Below are positions 1 to 41,449 of a DNA stretch of 64,000 bases, in pieces. Below the pieces are notes generated by a model. That model was not told the origin of the DNA, ran no database searches, and saw nothing but the letters and a program-made list of their open reading frames with translations. Source of the DNA: Acanthornis magna (Eukaryota > Chordata > Aves > Passeriformes > Acanthizidae); contig JAWUZG010000070.1 of NCBI GenBank assembly GCA_036785705.1, positions 2,987,001 to 3,051,000 of the forward strand, written 5' to 3'. Made by a program: the position numbers and the translations under genes. Positions within the stretch are counted from its first letter, which is position 1. Each line of letters begins with the position of its first letter.

Positions 1-30125
<30,125 letters not shown>

Positions 30126-30169
30126 AGGCTTCCAATGGCTTCCTCCCACTCCACCTCTCCAAATCCCTT

Positions 30170-30175
30170 AATAAA
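30170..30175 (+). terminator. BMP2K: Proximal BMP2K poly(A) signal candidate
   Basis: AATAAA lies 45 bases after the BMP2K stop and would give an unusually short 3' UTR. A T/G-containing stretch follows. Confidence 0.4.
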
Positions 30176-33100
30176 GATTTAGTGGAGTAATTTATGTGGT
30201 TGAAATGCCAGGGGCCTGGGTTGTATAGCTTGTTCAGGTTGAGGAGGCAATGGCCCGCTTGCACAATGGAATTGCAAATGATGGCTAATTCTGATTGGGG
30301 TCTTTTTGAGGAAAAGAGAAATCAGGAGTGTCACTTTCTTATGGCAGATGGCTCCCAGAATGAAACAAGGAATTGGATATGAATCACTGTCACTGACTTG
30401 GGGCCGTGGGACATACTGTCGTTCTGCACTTTGGTGTTGCCTTTCCATCCCCTGCCATGTGTCCAGGTGGAGGGGAAGAGGCAGGGAGCACATGGAAAAT
30501 GTTTTCCATATGTACAGGGGGCTAACGAACTGCATTGCTTCTTCGTGTCTCAGCAGACCTAAGAACCAAGACATACTAATATGCAGATTATGTGCTGGAA
30601 GTCTTTGCTTCCATGGTGAAAACTACCTTTATTAATCATACAAATAAGGCAGACACATCCTCAAGAGGTTGTGGCCCAGAATTCCAGAGCACAGCTATAT
30701 CTTGGGACCTGGCAGATGTCTATGCAGCTGCAGAGATGAAAGGCAGATTATTTTTTTTGTGTGCCTAAATGGTCAATTTTTTTTTTTTTTAAATAGTAAG
30801 TGCCATTAATGTAAACTAGCTAACTGGAAATGTAGAGTCAAAACTAAAGATGCAGATAATTTACTGATCTGTGAGAAGCCTGAATGTAGGGAAGTGAGCC
30901 AGCAGGGACACGGCTGGAACTTGCAGTACTTGGGAGGCTCCTCAGCACACTGGAAGAGGGGCTGTCCTTGGGCACATATGGAGGGTTTCAGATGACTTGA
31001 AGAGTTGACTGTGAGGTGCAGCCATTGGATTGATTTGATTACAAATTGGGACTTGTGTCTGTTTTTCCTCTTGGGATTTTTATTGCAAAGAAAATGCGTA
31101 TTCTTTCAAATCTGGGTTTTTTTACAATAGTTTTATGAAATGACTGTAACCTAACACTCTTTGAAGTTTTGCTAAATGCACTGAGCTTTGGAGAAGCTTC
31201 CCTGTCCCGGTTGTGTTCCAGCAGGAGCTTGTGGCTGCCGCACCACCAATCTGCTTTTCACCCCATGGAGCCTTACAGGCAGGACCCCTGTCCTGCTGCC
31301 CAGGATCTCCGAGGCGAGAGGGACACCGGGAGGTGCCTCAGGTGATGGGAGGAGGTGTGAACACCGCTGAGCACAGGGTTTCATTCCTGTGGGTAGAAGC
31401 TGGTATTGTGTATAGGTGGGACAGCTCCGCTGCCTCGCAGCTTGTCCTGAGCCTCAGGCACTATCTGCAGAGCCAGTGCCCCTCAGGACAGCCCAGCCTC
31501 TCTGCCTGGGTTCCATGGCCATCCTCACAGGGACATGGAAAGAGGCAGTTCTTTGGCCTGTGTCGCCTCTCTATGCTGCTCCCACTGGATGCTGAGGAGG
31601 AGGTGGCTGGGTGTTTGTACATGGAGGACATAACTGCTTGTGGCCAGGTGTCCTCACGTCCCCCTGTCACAGGTGAAGTGAAATATTCAGGGTTGTGAGC
31701 TTTCTTCCCCCAAAGCCTCCTGCTGGATATACAGGAGATCTGTGATCCTGAGATCTCTGGGGGGGAAATTGATCCCTCACGATATTCACTGAAAACAAAT
31801 CACATGATTCCTTTGGGGTCAGTTTGATAAAATGCCCCCTGTATATGTGATTGCTTTCCTTAGCCCTGGAATCTGAAAGTAGCTCATAGATATCTGTCTA
31901 CCATCCCTACCTTCCTCTTCCTCAGTTGCCTTTCTTACAGGGCGCAAGTGGAATATTCCAGCTGTGCCTGGTTCAGTGTGCCTTTTTCAGGTTAAGAAGT
32001 TAAGCTCTTAAGGGATTGTGAGTAGAAATGTTTCAACACAGGAGTTTCCAGGCTTTATTACTGCTCTTCTCACCTGTTTAGTGCCAAAGGCTGTAAGAAG
32101 CACATGCCAATTTTTGTAGCATTTGCTGACACTCAGGTTAACTGTGTTTTTTCTCTTTCTTTTTTTTCCTCTGTGCATGCTTATGAGCTGCCTTTCTCAG
32201 TGTCCTTCAGAGCTGTTACCTGCCTGAAGAGCTCTTGGAACAGAGTGAGATGACAAATGGGGCGGTGGGGTGGACACAAAATGAGAGTAAAACCATGGTC
32301 CTAAATGTGGCTGGTCCTTGCCAAAGCCACACTGTTGCTGCCTTCCCCAATGGGAAAGCAGTGGGAAGGGTTCACAATGCGCAAGGCCCTGGGGCTTGGC
32401 TCCTGGGCTGGCAGGAGAGGTGGGGGCTGTGGGACACACGGGGAGGAGGCTGGGCATCAGCAGACCCAGTGTGGGCAGAGCTGTTCAGGTGAATTAAAAA
32501 CAGTAGGAAATATGTTCCCTTCGTGTTGGTTTACCCCAGGACTCCAGGCTGAGGAGTGCTGCAGGGGGTTTTGGCAGAGGGTCTGTATGAGGTTATATCG
32601 CAGCACAGCAAAGCTGAAGGGAGAGATGAGGCAAAGACAAACTGCAGACCCCAGTAACTCTAGAGCTGGCATAACACCTCTGGTGCACGAGTTATGGGCC
32701 ATGAGATTTGCTTCCTAATGGCCTTAACAAACCTGGTTCTTCATACTTGAGATATCAAACAGCTTTTTGCCTAAATGTAACTTTTTTCTCTCTAGAGTTA
32801 GTTATTTTATCCTTTCTCGTGATTGATGTGAGATTGGTGTGCCCCACTAAACTGACTTTGCCTGGTATATGTAGTTTATACACAACTAAACCCAAGTTTG
32901 GGGTTATTTTCAGCCACTATCCACTCTTCAAAGGAGGTGAAATGTGTGAGTGCCAGGGAATGGAATATCCTTTGCCTTTTTTCAGCGTGTGTGCTCGCCA
33001 TGAAGTGCAGTGTGACCATACCTGAAATCAGGAAAGCCCTTGCTGCAGTAGGCATGCACATGCTGCCTGTGGCAGCTAGCGGGCAAGGTCAAGGGGTTGA

Positions 33101-33910
33101 CACTTCCCTTCCAGCCAGAAATCCCAATGCTTTTTTTACAGCTTTTCCTTCAGCATGCTGAGGGACTAAAGCACAGGCCTTCTAGGATCAGCTGCTGGAG
33201 AGAGAGTCTGTCCCAAGGTACTAAGAAACCCTTAGTGGTTGTGGTCACTGAAAGAAAAAACAGGTAGCTGTGTTTGTCTGTGGACTCAAAGGTGAGGTGT
33301 ATAATTAATATAATGAATGCTTTGGCTTCCCTGTGTGTTTGGGGGGCCATGGTGAACACCAGCACTGGAGGAAAAAGCTTCTAATCATTCTGGGTGTCCC
33401 AGTTAGTAAAACCAAGTACTGTGAAAATAAGTTGATATATTTGCTACTGTGAGAATAAGAGTTTATCTGGAGTTTTTTATACTATATCGTGTATTTTTAT
33501 ATATGAGAAGTATATATAAAATATACACATGCTCGCACACATCACGTACCCCTTGGAGTTGCTGTGGTTTTGGTAACCCAGCAGCCACAATCATGTTTGT
33601 GACTTGAGTGAAAATGTCTTGCGCATCAAGGGTGGCTGCTGTGTTACTGTTCCATAGTGCTTATTTTGAAAGGAAATCAAGGAGATGGTGTGTATGGCTA
33701 AAGTTGTGACTGAGGCATCACCTAGTACTAAAGAGCATAAAAACTATTTTAAAATTGCTGGCATTCAGCTTTTAAGTGCACTTTCCTGATCTACACTTCC
33801 ATTTCTTTTTAGACTTCGAGTTTCTAAAGCTTTTTTGTGTACTACTAAAGCGAGAACTTTTAACTTTTTTTGTGAAGCTGATGTATGTCATAAAATCCTT
33901 TGAGTTGTTA

Positions 33911-33916
33911 AATAAA
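33911..33916 (+). terminator. BMP2K: Distal BMP2K poly(A) signal candidate
   Basis: AATAAA sits at the end of an A/T-rich block and is followed by a GT/T-containing stretch (gtgcctttgcaggtctct). It would give a 3' UTR of about 3.8 kb. Confidence 0.45.
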
Positions 33917-34567
33917 AGAACCTGGTAACAGTGCCTTTGCAGGTCTCTTCAACACTGCATTGTGAAGTATTTGTGTGCAGACTTTGATTTACTCATTAGC
34001 AGCAGTGCTGCTGCTGCTGTATGATTTTGTGGCCGTAAGCACCTGTGACTCTCTTAAAAGTGTCTGCTGCTCAGTCATCTTGCTTTGTCCAACTGGTTAA
34101 AAATCTGTGGATCATGTGTTATTTTGAATTCCTTCAGTTCAGGGTTAGTCCTTAAAGCCTTCCTGCAGAAAGGTTGTGTACAGTTCCCCATGCCACTGCT
34201 GTGGACTGAGCTCTGCCCTTCTGGACAGAAGTGTGCTGTGATTTGAGCCCCTTCCTGCACTTGTTTACTCCAGCAGGTTTTTTGAATGCTTTTTGTATTA
34301 ATTTTACTCTTGGGTGAGCTGGAGTAAGAATGGAAATGGTCAAGAACAAAGAAAGCAGCAGCAGGACTCTGTTAATAAAGAACAGTGGTAGTAGGCTGCA
34401 AAGCTGAGTTCATCAGCAATTTCATCTAGAGATGCTCCCCCAAAATTCCGACTGTCTAATCCACAGGATGTGGCACGAGTTCCATGGCTGAGCCATTAAC
34501 ATATATTGTTTTGCTGTGTGCGATGCAGGAATGGTATTACTCCAAGGAAACAGCCAATGAACTGGAA

Positions 34568-34573
34568 TTTATT
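34568..34573 (-). terminator. PAQR3: PAQR3 poly(A) signal candidate
   Basis: AATAAA on the minus strand. It lies about 200 bases from a plus-strand AATAAA at 34374, so the two convergent genes may end back to back. Confidence 0.4.
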
Positions 34574-36527
34574 TATAGGTTCAATATGTACATCAAAGAC
34601 CATCATGCAGCTTGATAAATTGTGTCAGGGTAATAAAAATGCACAGCTTGGCAATCATTTCGTTATCTGGTGAAAACTGCTAGAGTAGTTAAGAGTTTCC
34701 ATTAAAAAAATACATTAGCGAATGCTAAAGTCAGTATTATTTCAGAGCACAGACGCAGTCTTCAGGTATTACTGTACACATAACACTAGAAACAGACTTT
34801 TGTACTTGCAAGTTCCTTGTCAGGCTTCAGTAGTAGTAATTAGTGCACTTGAAACTTGCTTGGCTGTCAAGTTAAAAAAAATCATTAAAAAATCAGTGTT
34901 TACACTGAAAGGCTTAAAGCTCTGGGAGCTGAATCGTTAATGCAGAGTCAGTTCTTGCCAATACTTGTTTCTAGAGTTAAAAAAGCAACAAAAAAGCACC
35001 AAAACCACCCTCTGACCTGAACAGACAGCATCCCTGTCCACCACAGGAGTTCAGATCCTGCCTTCTCCATGCCCGAGGAGTTCAGGTGCCTGTCCATAAG
35101 CTTCCCCCAGGACTCCACGTGTCCTTGGCACACCCTGACCAGAAAACGAACCCTGCTCCTCCGCCTTAGCCCAGGGAGAGGCAGCTCTGGGGGACTAACA
35201 GAGCCTGCCTGCCCTGAGAAGTCACTGCACAGAGCCAGCCTCTCCCAGTGGAGTACGGAAAAGCCCTCTCCACAAGGACACAGCCACTCAGGATTAGTCC
35301 TAACAACATCGTTGCCTCTAACCTGAAAGTCCAAAGGACTCCAATGCTCTTTGGAAGACTGGCACCCCTGGAGCTTAATTGTGCTGAGCTACAGCTACCC
35401 AATAACCAGTGTATTTCACAGCTCCCTGGTGTTCATCTTATAAGAGATGATCCCAACAGCACATCCTGAAACTCCAGACAGCCTTTTCACTGGGGCAGGA
35501 TTGTAGCAGCAAGTCCTTTTGGATAGCGGTGTCTGCGAGTGCAGTATAACCCTTCACACGTGGAAAGGCTAAAGGTTGGGAATTCGCATCCCCAGCAGGT
35601 TCATTGATTGCAAAACAGCAACAACCATGGACACACAGGCTTAATGCTACTCCTGGAGTATTTCAGAATAGTGAGTCCAGATTACTGAAGCGATCTAAAG
35701 AAATTTCTTCAAGCAATGGCACTACCCACCTTGGGGGAGGCAATCTGTAAATCTGCAATGAAGATCTGGGTGCGCTGGATGTCATGTGAGCCTATCTCCC
35801 AGGGAATTGGAAAGAGCTTGTCCAGAGCAGGACAAAAGTCCACTGAATTCCAGTTCATCCATTCCTTTGCCAATGCTGAAACATAAGCACATCTTGCAGG
35901 TAAAGGCTAAAGGATGCACAAGCCCACAGGGCTGTGGTTCAGATCCAGGACCGGGTCTCACAGTTCCCAGAGTTTTACAGGCACGCTGTCAGGAGTGTTC
36001 TAATTGTGCACACCACCTGAAAACCTGGTGTCCAGGCCTGAGTACCCTTAGCTGAGCTGTTCATGTTTGCCAGGCAACAAAACATCCTGCTGGGATTTGC
36101 ATACCAAGTTAGCTCAGCCTCCTGCTGTCCCCCTCTAGGAAGACCTGCTTGGTACTTGACTGCAGTGCACGACTGGCTGAGAAGGAAATGCCTCCCAGAT
36201 CGCAGGCAGTACTGTTGGGTTTATCAAAGCTTGCAGTAACATTTTGTCCCAGCACGGGGGTAACAGTCCAGGAGTCAGGAAAGGAACTGCCTCCGTACTT
36301 CACAGCAAAGCTCATCCCATGAGGTCCAGACCCTCAGAGCCACAAATCCTCTCGTGCTGCCTCTGAAAGAGAGCAGGGAAATGAGGTGAATTACTCCACA
36401 CATGTAACTAGCAACTCATCTGGTTTCCACAACATCCAGATCAATGCTCAGTACACTGAAAACCTGACAAAAGCCTAGGAAAAGGCTGCTTAAGGACAAG
36501 TACTAATGATGGTTTGAGACTATTAAG

Positions 36528-36612
36528 ATTCTGACACTGAGCTGGAAGGGATCTGGCAGGGCTTAGTCCAGCCTGCTCTAAAACTGCTCAAGGGCCCAGC
36601 AGCTCCAGAGCC
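36528..36612. mobile_element. Possible old CR1 LINE fragment
   Basis: Phrases such as gagctggaagggatct and ttagtccagcctgctct resemble diverged 3' parts of avian CR1 elements, which carry ggttggaagggacct and tagtccaaccc type phrases. There is no intact reading frame and no clear 3' terminal repeat. This is recognition by eye only. Confidence 0.35.
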
Positions 36613-36796
36613 TCATCCAGTGCAGCAGCACAGGTGAGCGGAGTGCCTGGCGTCACATCCCTGCTTCTTATTTACAGCAAGCATCGCACCAGTCAGCACC
36701 CACTCTGGGGCAGTGACCTGAGGTTCAGACCAGGATTCCTGATGCCTATGGTTAGAGTATCCTATTCCCCGAGGGTAGGAATGGCAGTACCTTGGC

Positions 36797-36939
36797 TCAC
36801 AAGTCCGCGCCGTACTCAGGGCAGGGCTTGCTGTGTCGGTACTGCATGATGTACACTGTGGACTGGTGCCACCAGTAGAGCATCAGCACTGCCAGGATGT
36901 GCCACACTTGGTGACTCGAGCCGAGGTAGTTCAGCTGGC
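36797..36939 (-). CDS. PAQR3: PAQR3 exon 6 (last membrane segment, zinc His pair)
   Basis: Encodes GQLNYLGSSHQVWHILAVLM, then LYWWHQSTVYIMQYRHSKP and on to CPEYGADL, stop TGA at 36797-36799. His274 and His278 of SHQVWH are the second part of the PAQR zinc site. The last residues (EYGADL) differ from the human end, which I recall as DYVSHL. Confidence 0.96.
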
Positions 36940-39900
36940 CTGTGGGGGAGAACAGGGAGTTCAGCTGTTAGATTTGGCCACAGCATATGCAGTGCAATCA
37001 GCAATCAACCTCCTGCAGAGCTCCATGACACCCTGCCCTTGAGCGATGACGGGGAAAGTTCTTTAACGAACTGGATGGAAGTTGTCTGCCTCTTCCCACT
37101 GTTTTACTCTGTATGGGAACACTGCATGGAGAACATGGTCAGCCTGTTCTCTCCCAGGAAGTTCAGGACCCACAGCAAGGACTGTGACACTGCAGGAAGC
37201 TTAACTGCAGAAAAAAAAACAGCCAGAAGAGAATTTCCTACCTGGGAAGTATCTTTCTGGAACTTTGGAAATATAGAAGAGAAAAGCTACAGCAGCGATG
37301 AAGTACATGACAACTACCCGCGGAGCAAACTCCTGCAAAAGAAAAGGAAGCTCTCCTATTCTGTTAGTAGGCAAAAAATGAAAAAAAAAAGTCCCTAAAA
37401 ATGAAAAAGGAAAAGGCACAACAACACTGAATCTTCCTTCCCTGCCTATGCACAAATCCAATGGGATGCAAATACCAAACTGTGGGAAAGCCTGAGTGGG
37501 AAGAAACCTCTTTTATTCCAGCCTCTCTGCTTCTACACACAAGGCACTCAGTGCAGCCTACAGCAGACTGTCCGTGAAAGGACACCTGCCACTCCCTGGC
37601 CCTACACAGAGCAGCCAGGGTGAGGGACACTGCACTGCACGTGCCACTAATGCTGCGATTGCAGCTGCTGCACCAGAGGCCACAGGACTGTTCACACTGG
37701 GTGGTCAGAAACCAGCAACTTAGCCACCAGGTGAGTTCTGTTTTCCTCAGAATGTTTTACCAAAAGTGGAGCATTTCTCTGAAGTATGGAAACACAATGT
37801 GTACCACAGACACCATCCTGCTATCCCATGGGAAGCCAAATGGGGAAGTGTAAGGGGATAACTGCTATTGATCTGATTTTCAGAGGGCCACCGTGAAATG
37901 TCCTGTATAGGAGCCATATAGGAGACATATACATTTCCAAATGGTGCTCTGCCACATTCCACAGCAGCTCTGGACCAGGCTGAACCCTCACCCCAGGGAA
38001 CAGCCCTCCATCCAGGCCAGCCTAAGTATGCAGTTTCTGCTAACAACGAAAAGGAAACATTTCCTTCAGCACCATCTGGTGTCCCAGGGTAACTGAAGGA
38101 ATTTCAGGGGGCTTCATACTGGGGCACACTGGGATGCCTTTAGCTGTACTGGGCTGCCGCTTTCGCAATATAATTCCAAGTGGTGAAACAAACAGGAAAA
38201 CAGTAACATGAAAGAGCTGTTAGAGGAGGATTGTGTAGGAGACAGAGGGCTGAGCAGGTAAATGCTGATTTCTGCTGCCAACCTGCAGAACAGAAGAGGA
38301 AACAATCATCCCATCATCCCAGTGTCTCCTGGTTGCCCTCTGGAGCTGTGGAGGTGGCCAGCCCCAAGCACTCATGCAGCCTGACAGGCTCCTTCCTGCT
38401 GCACAGCCACCTCAGCTCCAGGTCCCCCGCCCTGGCGAGGGTGTGGTCTGCCCGCACAGGCTGCTTTGTGCCCAGGCATGGACACACCTGGATCCAGCTT
38501 TCCTTCTCACCGTGCAGCTTTAGGGCAGCACAGCAGAGTGGAGCTTCCCAACATGTCTACCCCCGCTCAACACATTCCTCAGTGTTCCCATTTGGATCAT
38601 ATTGACCAAAATAATTCTGTCCTTAACGGAATTTGAACTCCTCCTGCTTCCCCACTGTTTCCTCAATTGTAAGAGGACTCAAAGAAGATCGCAAGTGAAA
38701 AGTAAAAGGGAATCTTATTTCCTTCTTTTTCTTTTACCTGTACAATGGATGCACCAACACCGCCATTGAGCCAAACCCAGTGGATGGTGGGAATGATTCC
38801 ATAGCCAGACACGGAGCAGAAGATGACGGAGCGCAGCCTGTGCCACTGCTGTGTGAGGTAACTGGGGTGGATCTGAGCAAAAAACACTGCCAGGATCATG
38901 GCCAGCACAGTGATCAAATACACCTGGCGCCAGTACTGAGGGCAGAAAGAAACAAAGGGAACTTTGTGGCTTTCTTATCATGTGCAAAAGTCAGGTTTGG
39001 GCAGGAAGTTTCAGTGACTGAGCACAGCAACACCTCAAATCTGTCCCTGCTGTGAGCACCAGCAGTGGGTCTGGGCGCAGGGCCCAGTGTTTGTCAGCTG
39101 GCACTGAGGGGATGGGACTCTGTTGCTTGGGGGCACCTGGCACCACATCCTTTATTTCAAGCACTTCCTGCACCAAACATTTTCAATGCATTTGTGCTCA
39201 CCAGCCCAGTTCATCTCCTGGACAGCCGTATCCATGGCAGGCCATGGAAGGGAACTAACTTACTCGCCCTCTATTAGATGGAGAGAAAATAAGGTTGTTT
39301 CTGCCTCATGGCAGCCACCTCATGGGCAATGCTGTTTGAATTAACTACCTGTGATGGCACACATCCCACGATCAGCCTCAGGCACTGGATACAGGTAGGA
39401 CCTGTAAAGCTTCCCTGCCTTGAGAGAAATTTAAATATTTTCTTGAGGCTTGTACAATCAACAGTTGAAAAGGAAAACCTGCATTTGCCTGTCTCTTCAG
39501 CCAGCACAGTTCTGCTGAGGTCAGAGGGACGTGTTCCAATTCCCATCCCTGTCTCCCCACTCCTGTTCTGTTTGCACACCTGCACTGAACCCCCTCCTGC
39601 TGCATGGAAACTAAAGTGAGACCACAGGAACTAAACCCTATAAGGACACGTGCTCCTGACTCACGTTACTGCAGTAGAAGGCATAGAACACGCCTGATAC
39701 GTAGCAGCCCAGGATCCCGATGGAAATTCCCGCATAATCCAGTGCCATCCAGCGCCGGCTGGTCTTCTCCGAGCGGTGACAGCAGAACAGGTGATATCCT
39801 ACTGAGCAAAGCATACAGACCTACACAGAGGGCCAAAGGAGGAGGGTTAATTCCTTACAAAGGAGCAGGGAGCACAGCAAGCTTCAGCTTTGCAGCTGGA

Positions 39901-41295
39901 GAAAGCGCCTGGCCCGTGATGTGTTGTGCAGTGCACCTTGGTGCAGGCACTTGTGATCCCTGCCAGCCATCCAGAAAGCTTCTCTGGCATTGGGCAGAAG
40001 AAGCAGGACACTGCAAAACATGATAACCAGTTGCACAGGTCAGAAAAGCGGGCTGGTGAGGCCAAATGAGCTGGCAGTGCTCCAGGGAGACGCATCTGCG
40101 CCAGTACAGGGGGATGATGAATTTTGCTGGGCCAAAATTCAACTGCCCCAGGCAGAACCCAAAGCCCAAATCTGCCCTGACTGTCTGGCACCCACTGCAT
40201 GAGAACACACAGAAATTTAGCCCTAATGCACAAGCTGTTTGTTTGCTCCTAGGCTGGCTTAAAATCTTTTCCCTGAGAAGTGTTCTCTGTGACCTTCTGC
40301 AGGAGCAGGGAGCAGCACTAGAGCAGTGCTTTCCCAGCCAGCAAGGGAGTTTTCTCCACTTTGTACAGCGTACAAAGGCATCTTGTACCTTGCAGAGAAC
40401 ACAAATGGTGCCTTTAGTCATCTGTGCTCTTGCAATGACAGCACTTCAGAGGAGCTGCAGTGGCCCATTGGAGACACACCTGACATCTGCTGCAGAAACA
40501 GATTTATCTGACAAGTAAGAAGTCAGGCCACCAGCCATTCTGCCCTTCCCGACCACGAGGCCACGGCTGCTCTCTGTGCTCTGGTGCTTGGCCCATTCCA
40601 CCAGCACCCGGTGCCATTTGGAGCCACATCAGGTCCCCCTCAAGCTGCGGAAGCTCCAAGACACGGCCTGGACAACGCACTTGTTTACCACTGACTCTCT
40701 CCTGTGCCAGCTGTGTGCAGTTTCCCCCAGCTTATTCCAGGTCAAATCCGACCCAACCACAGGAGCTTTTACCTCGAAGAGCCATGCCACTCAAACCGCG
40801 CTGTCCCCGGAGCCACCCGAGCACCGCGGGACGGGGTTCAGCACTGCCCGGAGCCGGCGCCTACCTGGAAGCAGAAGAGGCAGACGGAGCAGATGACGAA
40901 GTCCTCGCGGGAGGCGCCGGCCGCCGGCAGCACGGCCGTCAGGTCGTAGATGCCCAGCGTGAAGAAGAGCAGGAAGCCGAGCAGGTGGCTCCAGATGTTG
41001 ACGGTCTCGTTGGAGAGGATGAAGAGGCTGAGGGAGAGGAGACACAACGCGGGGCAGGCGGTGAGCGGGGGCGGGGGCAGGGGAGGCCCGGGGCCGCGGG
41101 GCGCGCTCACCTCTTGATGCAGAGGCGGGAGGGCAGGTAGGCGCGGTATCCATCGGTGATGTACGGGTTGTCCTTCAGGAACACCGGGATCTGCTCGTAC
41201 GTGTAGAGCCGGATGCCGCGGGGCACCAGCACCGGCCAGTATTGGTAGCTGCCCAGCTCGATGTAGTGCGCGCTGCGCAGCAGCTTCTGGTGCAT
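36797..41295 (-). CDS. PAQR3: PAQR3 (RKTG), complete, six coding exons
   Basis: Progestin and adipoQ receptor family member 3 is a seven-pass Golgi membrane protein. It is known to tether RAF1 at the Golgi and so damp RAF/MEK/ERK signalling. Coding exons in transcript order: 41295-41111, 41027-40865, 39820-39665, 38935-38738, 37332-37242, 36939-36797. They total 936 bases, giving 311 codons plus TGA, the length I recall for human PAQR3, with all junctions in phase. PAQR landmarks are ETVNIWSH with His76, DYAGIS with Asp144, and SHQVWH with His274 and His278, matching the three-His/Asp zinc site of the family. The start ATG gives the family N-terminus MHQKLL. The frame stays open upstream but has no ATG there. 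AdipoR1/2 and PAQR4 fit less well. Confidence 0.97.
37242..37332 (-). CDS. PAQR3: PAQR3 exon 5
   Basis: Encodes EFAPRVVVMYFIAAVAFLFY, then ISKVPERYFP, a membrane segment and the conserved KVPERYFPG loop. The first residue is Glu where I recall Asp in human. Ends in phase 1. Confidence 0.97.
37333..38737 (-). other. PAQR3: PAQR3 intron 4
   Basis: A 1405-base GT-AG intron with short A-rich runs near 37376-37410. No other gene is recognised. Confidence 0.88.
38738..38935 (-). CDS. PAQR3: PAQR3 exon 4 (middle membrane segments)
   Basis: Encodes YWRQVYLITVLAMILAVFFA, then QIHPSYLTQQWHRLRS and on to HWVWLNGGVGASIVQ, the middle hydrophobic segments of the seven-pass fold. Phase 0 on both sides. 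Confidence 0.97.
38936..39664 (-). other. PAQR3: PAQR3 intron 3
   Basis: A 729-base GT-AG intron with nothing else recognised. Confidence 0.88.
39665..39820 (-). CDS. PAQR3: PAQR3 exon 3 (DYAGIS motif)
   Basis: Encodes VCMLCSVGYHLFCCHRSEK, then RRWMALDYAGISIGILGCY and on to FYAFYCSN. Asp144 of DYAGIS is the conserved PAQR acidic residue near the zinc site. Phase 0 on both sides. Confidence 0.97.
39821..40864 (-). other. PAQR3: PAQR3 intron 2
   Basis: A 1044-base GT-AG intron. A 188-codon minus-strand open frame inside it (39855-40421) is Cys/Gln/Leu-rich, resembles no known protein, and is probably chance in GC-rich sequence. Confidence 0.88.
40865..41027 (-). CDS. PAQR3: PAQR3 exon 2 (TM1, first zinc His)
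   Basis: Encodes LFILSNETVNIWSHLLGFLL and onward to SREDFVICSVCLFCFQ. It includes the PAQR motif with Glu69, Asn72 and His76 and the start of the second membrane segment. Donor GTAGG. Ends in phase 0. Confidence 0.97.
41028..41110 (-). other. PAQR3: PAQR3 intron 1, 83 bases
   Basis: A very short GC-rich GT-AG intron inside the CpG-dense promoter region. Its length was set by the phase and by the conserved join CIK-S-LFILSNE. Confidence 0.92.
41111..41295 (-). CDS. PAQR3: PAQR3 exon 1 (coding part)
   Basis: Encodes MHQKLLRSAHYIELGSYQYW and onward to LPSRLCIK, the cytosolic N-terminal part preceding the first membrane segment. In PAQR3 this region is known for RAF1 binding. It ends with AG of a split Ser codon. 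Donor GTGAGC reads down from 41110. The position after EQIP reads VFLKDNPYITDGY. Confidence 0.97.
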
Positions 41296-41347
41296 CCTGC
41301 CCGCCGCCGCATCGGACCGCCCCAAGCCGCCCTCACGGGCCGGGGCC

Positions 41348-41380
41348 GGGATCGGGATGGGGATCGGGATGGGGATTGGG
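41348..41380 (+). repeat. G-run array (GGGATC/GGGGAT), G-quadruplex candidate
   Basis: Six runs of three or four G are separated by 2-3 bases (atc, at, atc, at, att). This meets the usual G-quadruplex rule and is a small tandem repeat of about 12 bases. It lies 53-85 bases upstream of the PAQR3 ATG, on the strand opposite the PAQR3 transcript. Confidence 0.85.
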
Positions 41381-41415
41381 AGCGGCACCGGGAGCGGCGC
41401 CGGGAGCGCCCGTGA

Positions 41416-41423
41416 TGACGTCA
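41416..41423. promoter_or_regulatory. PAQR3: Palindromic CRE (TGACGTCA)
   Basis: A perfect 8-bp cAMP-response element 121 bases upstream of the PAQR3 ATG, within the CpG island. CREB/ATF family proteins bind this palindrome. A variant, TTGCGTCA, lies 26 bases further upstream. Confidence 0.75.
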
Positions 41424-41441
41424 CCGCACGGCGCCCACCGA

Positions 41442-41449
41442 TTGCGTCA
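41442..41449. promoter_or_regulatory. PAQR3: CRE/ATF-like variant (TTGCGTCA)
   Basis: The reverse complement TGACGCAA resembles ATF/C-EBP composite sites. It is spaced 26 bases from the palindromic CRE. Evidence is the motif only. Confidence 0.45.

Larger units (their letters stand above)
30126..34400 (+). other. BMP2K: BMP2K 3' UTR / downstream region
   Basis: No coding gene is recognised. Candidate poly(A) hexamers on this strand lie at 30170-30175, only 45 bases past the stop, and at 33911-33916 and 34374-34379. The T/A-rich block at 33440-33930 reads like the end of a long 3' UTR. True 3' UTR length cannot be decided from sequence alone. Confidence 0.5.
34401..36796 (-). other. PAQR3: PAQR3 3' UTR / downstream region
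   Basis: Non-coding sequence after the PAQR3 stop on the minus strand. TTTATT at 34568-34573 reads AATAAA on the minus strand and could end a transcript with a 2.2-kb 3' UTR. Around 36528-36612 there is a weak CR1-like fragment, listed separately. No other gene is recognised. Confidence 0.5.

Noticed and set aside
39855..40421. 188-codon minus-strand frame in PAQR3 intron 2
   Set aside because: It is flanked by well-supported PAQR3 exons and has no protein resemblance; chance in GC-rich intron is more likely.
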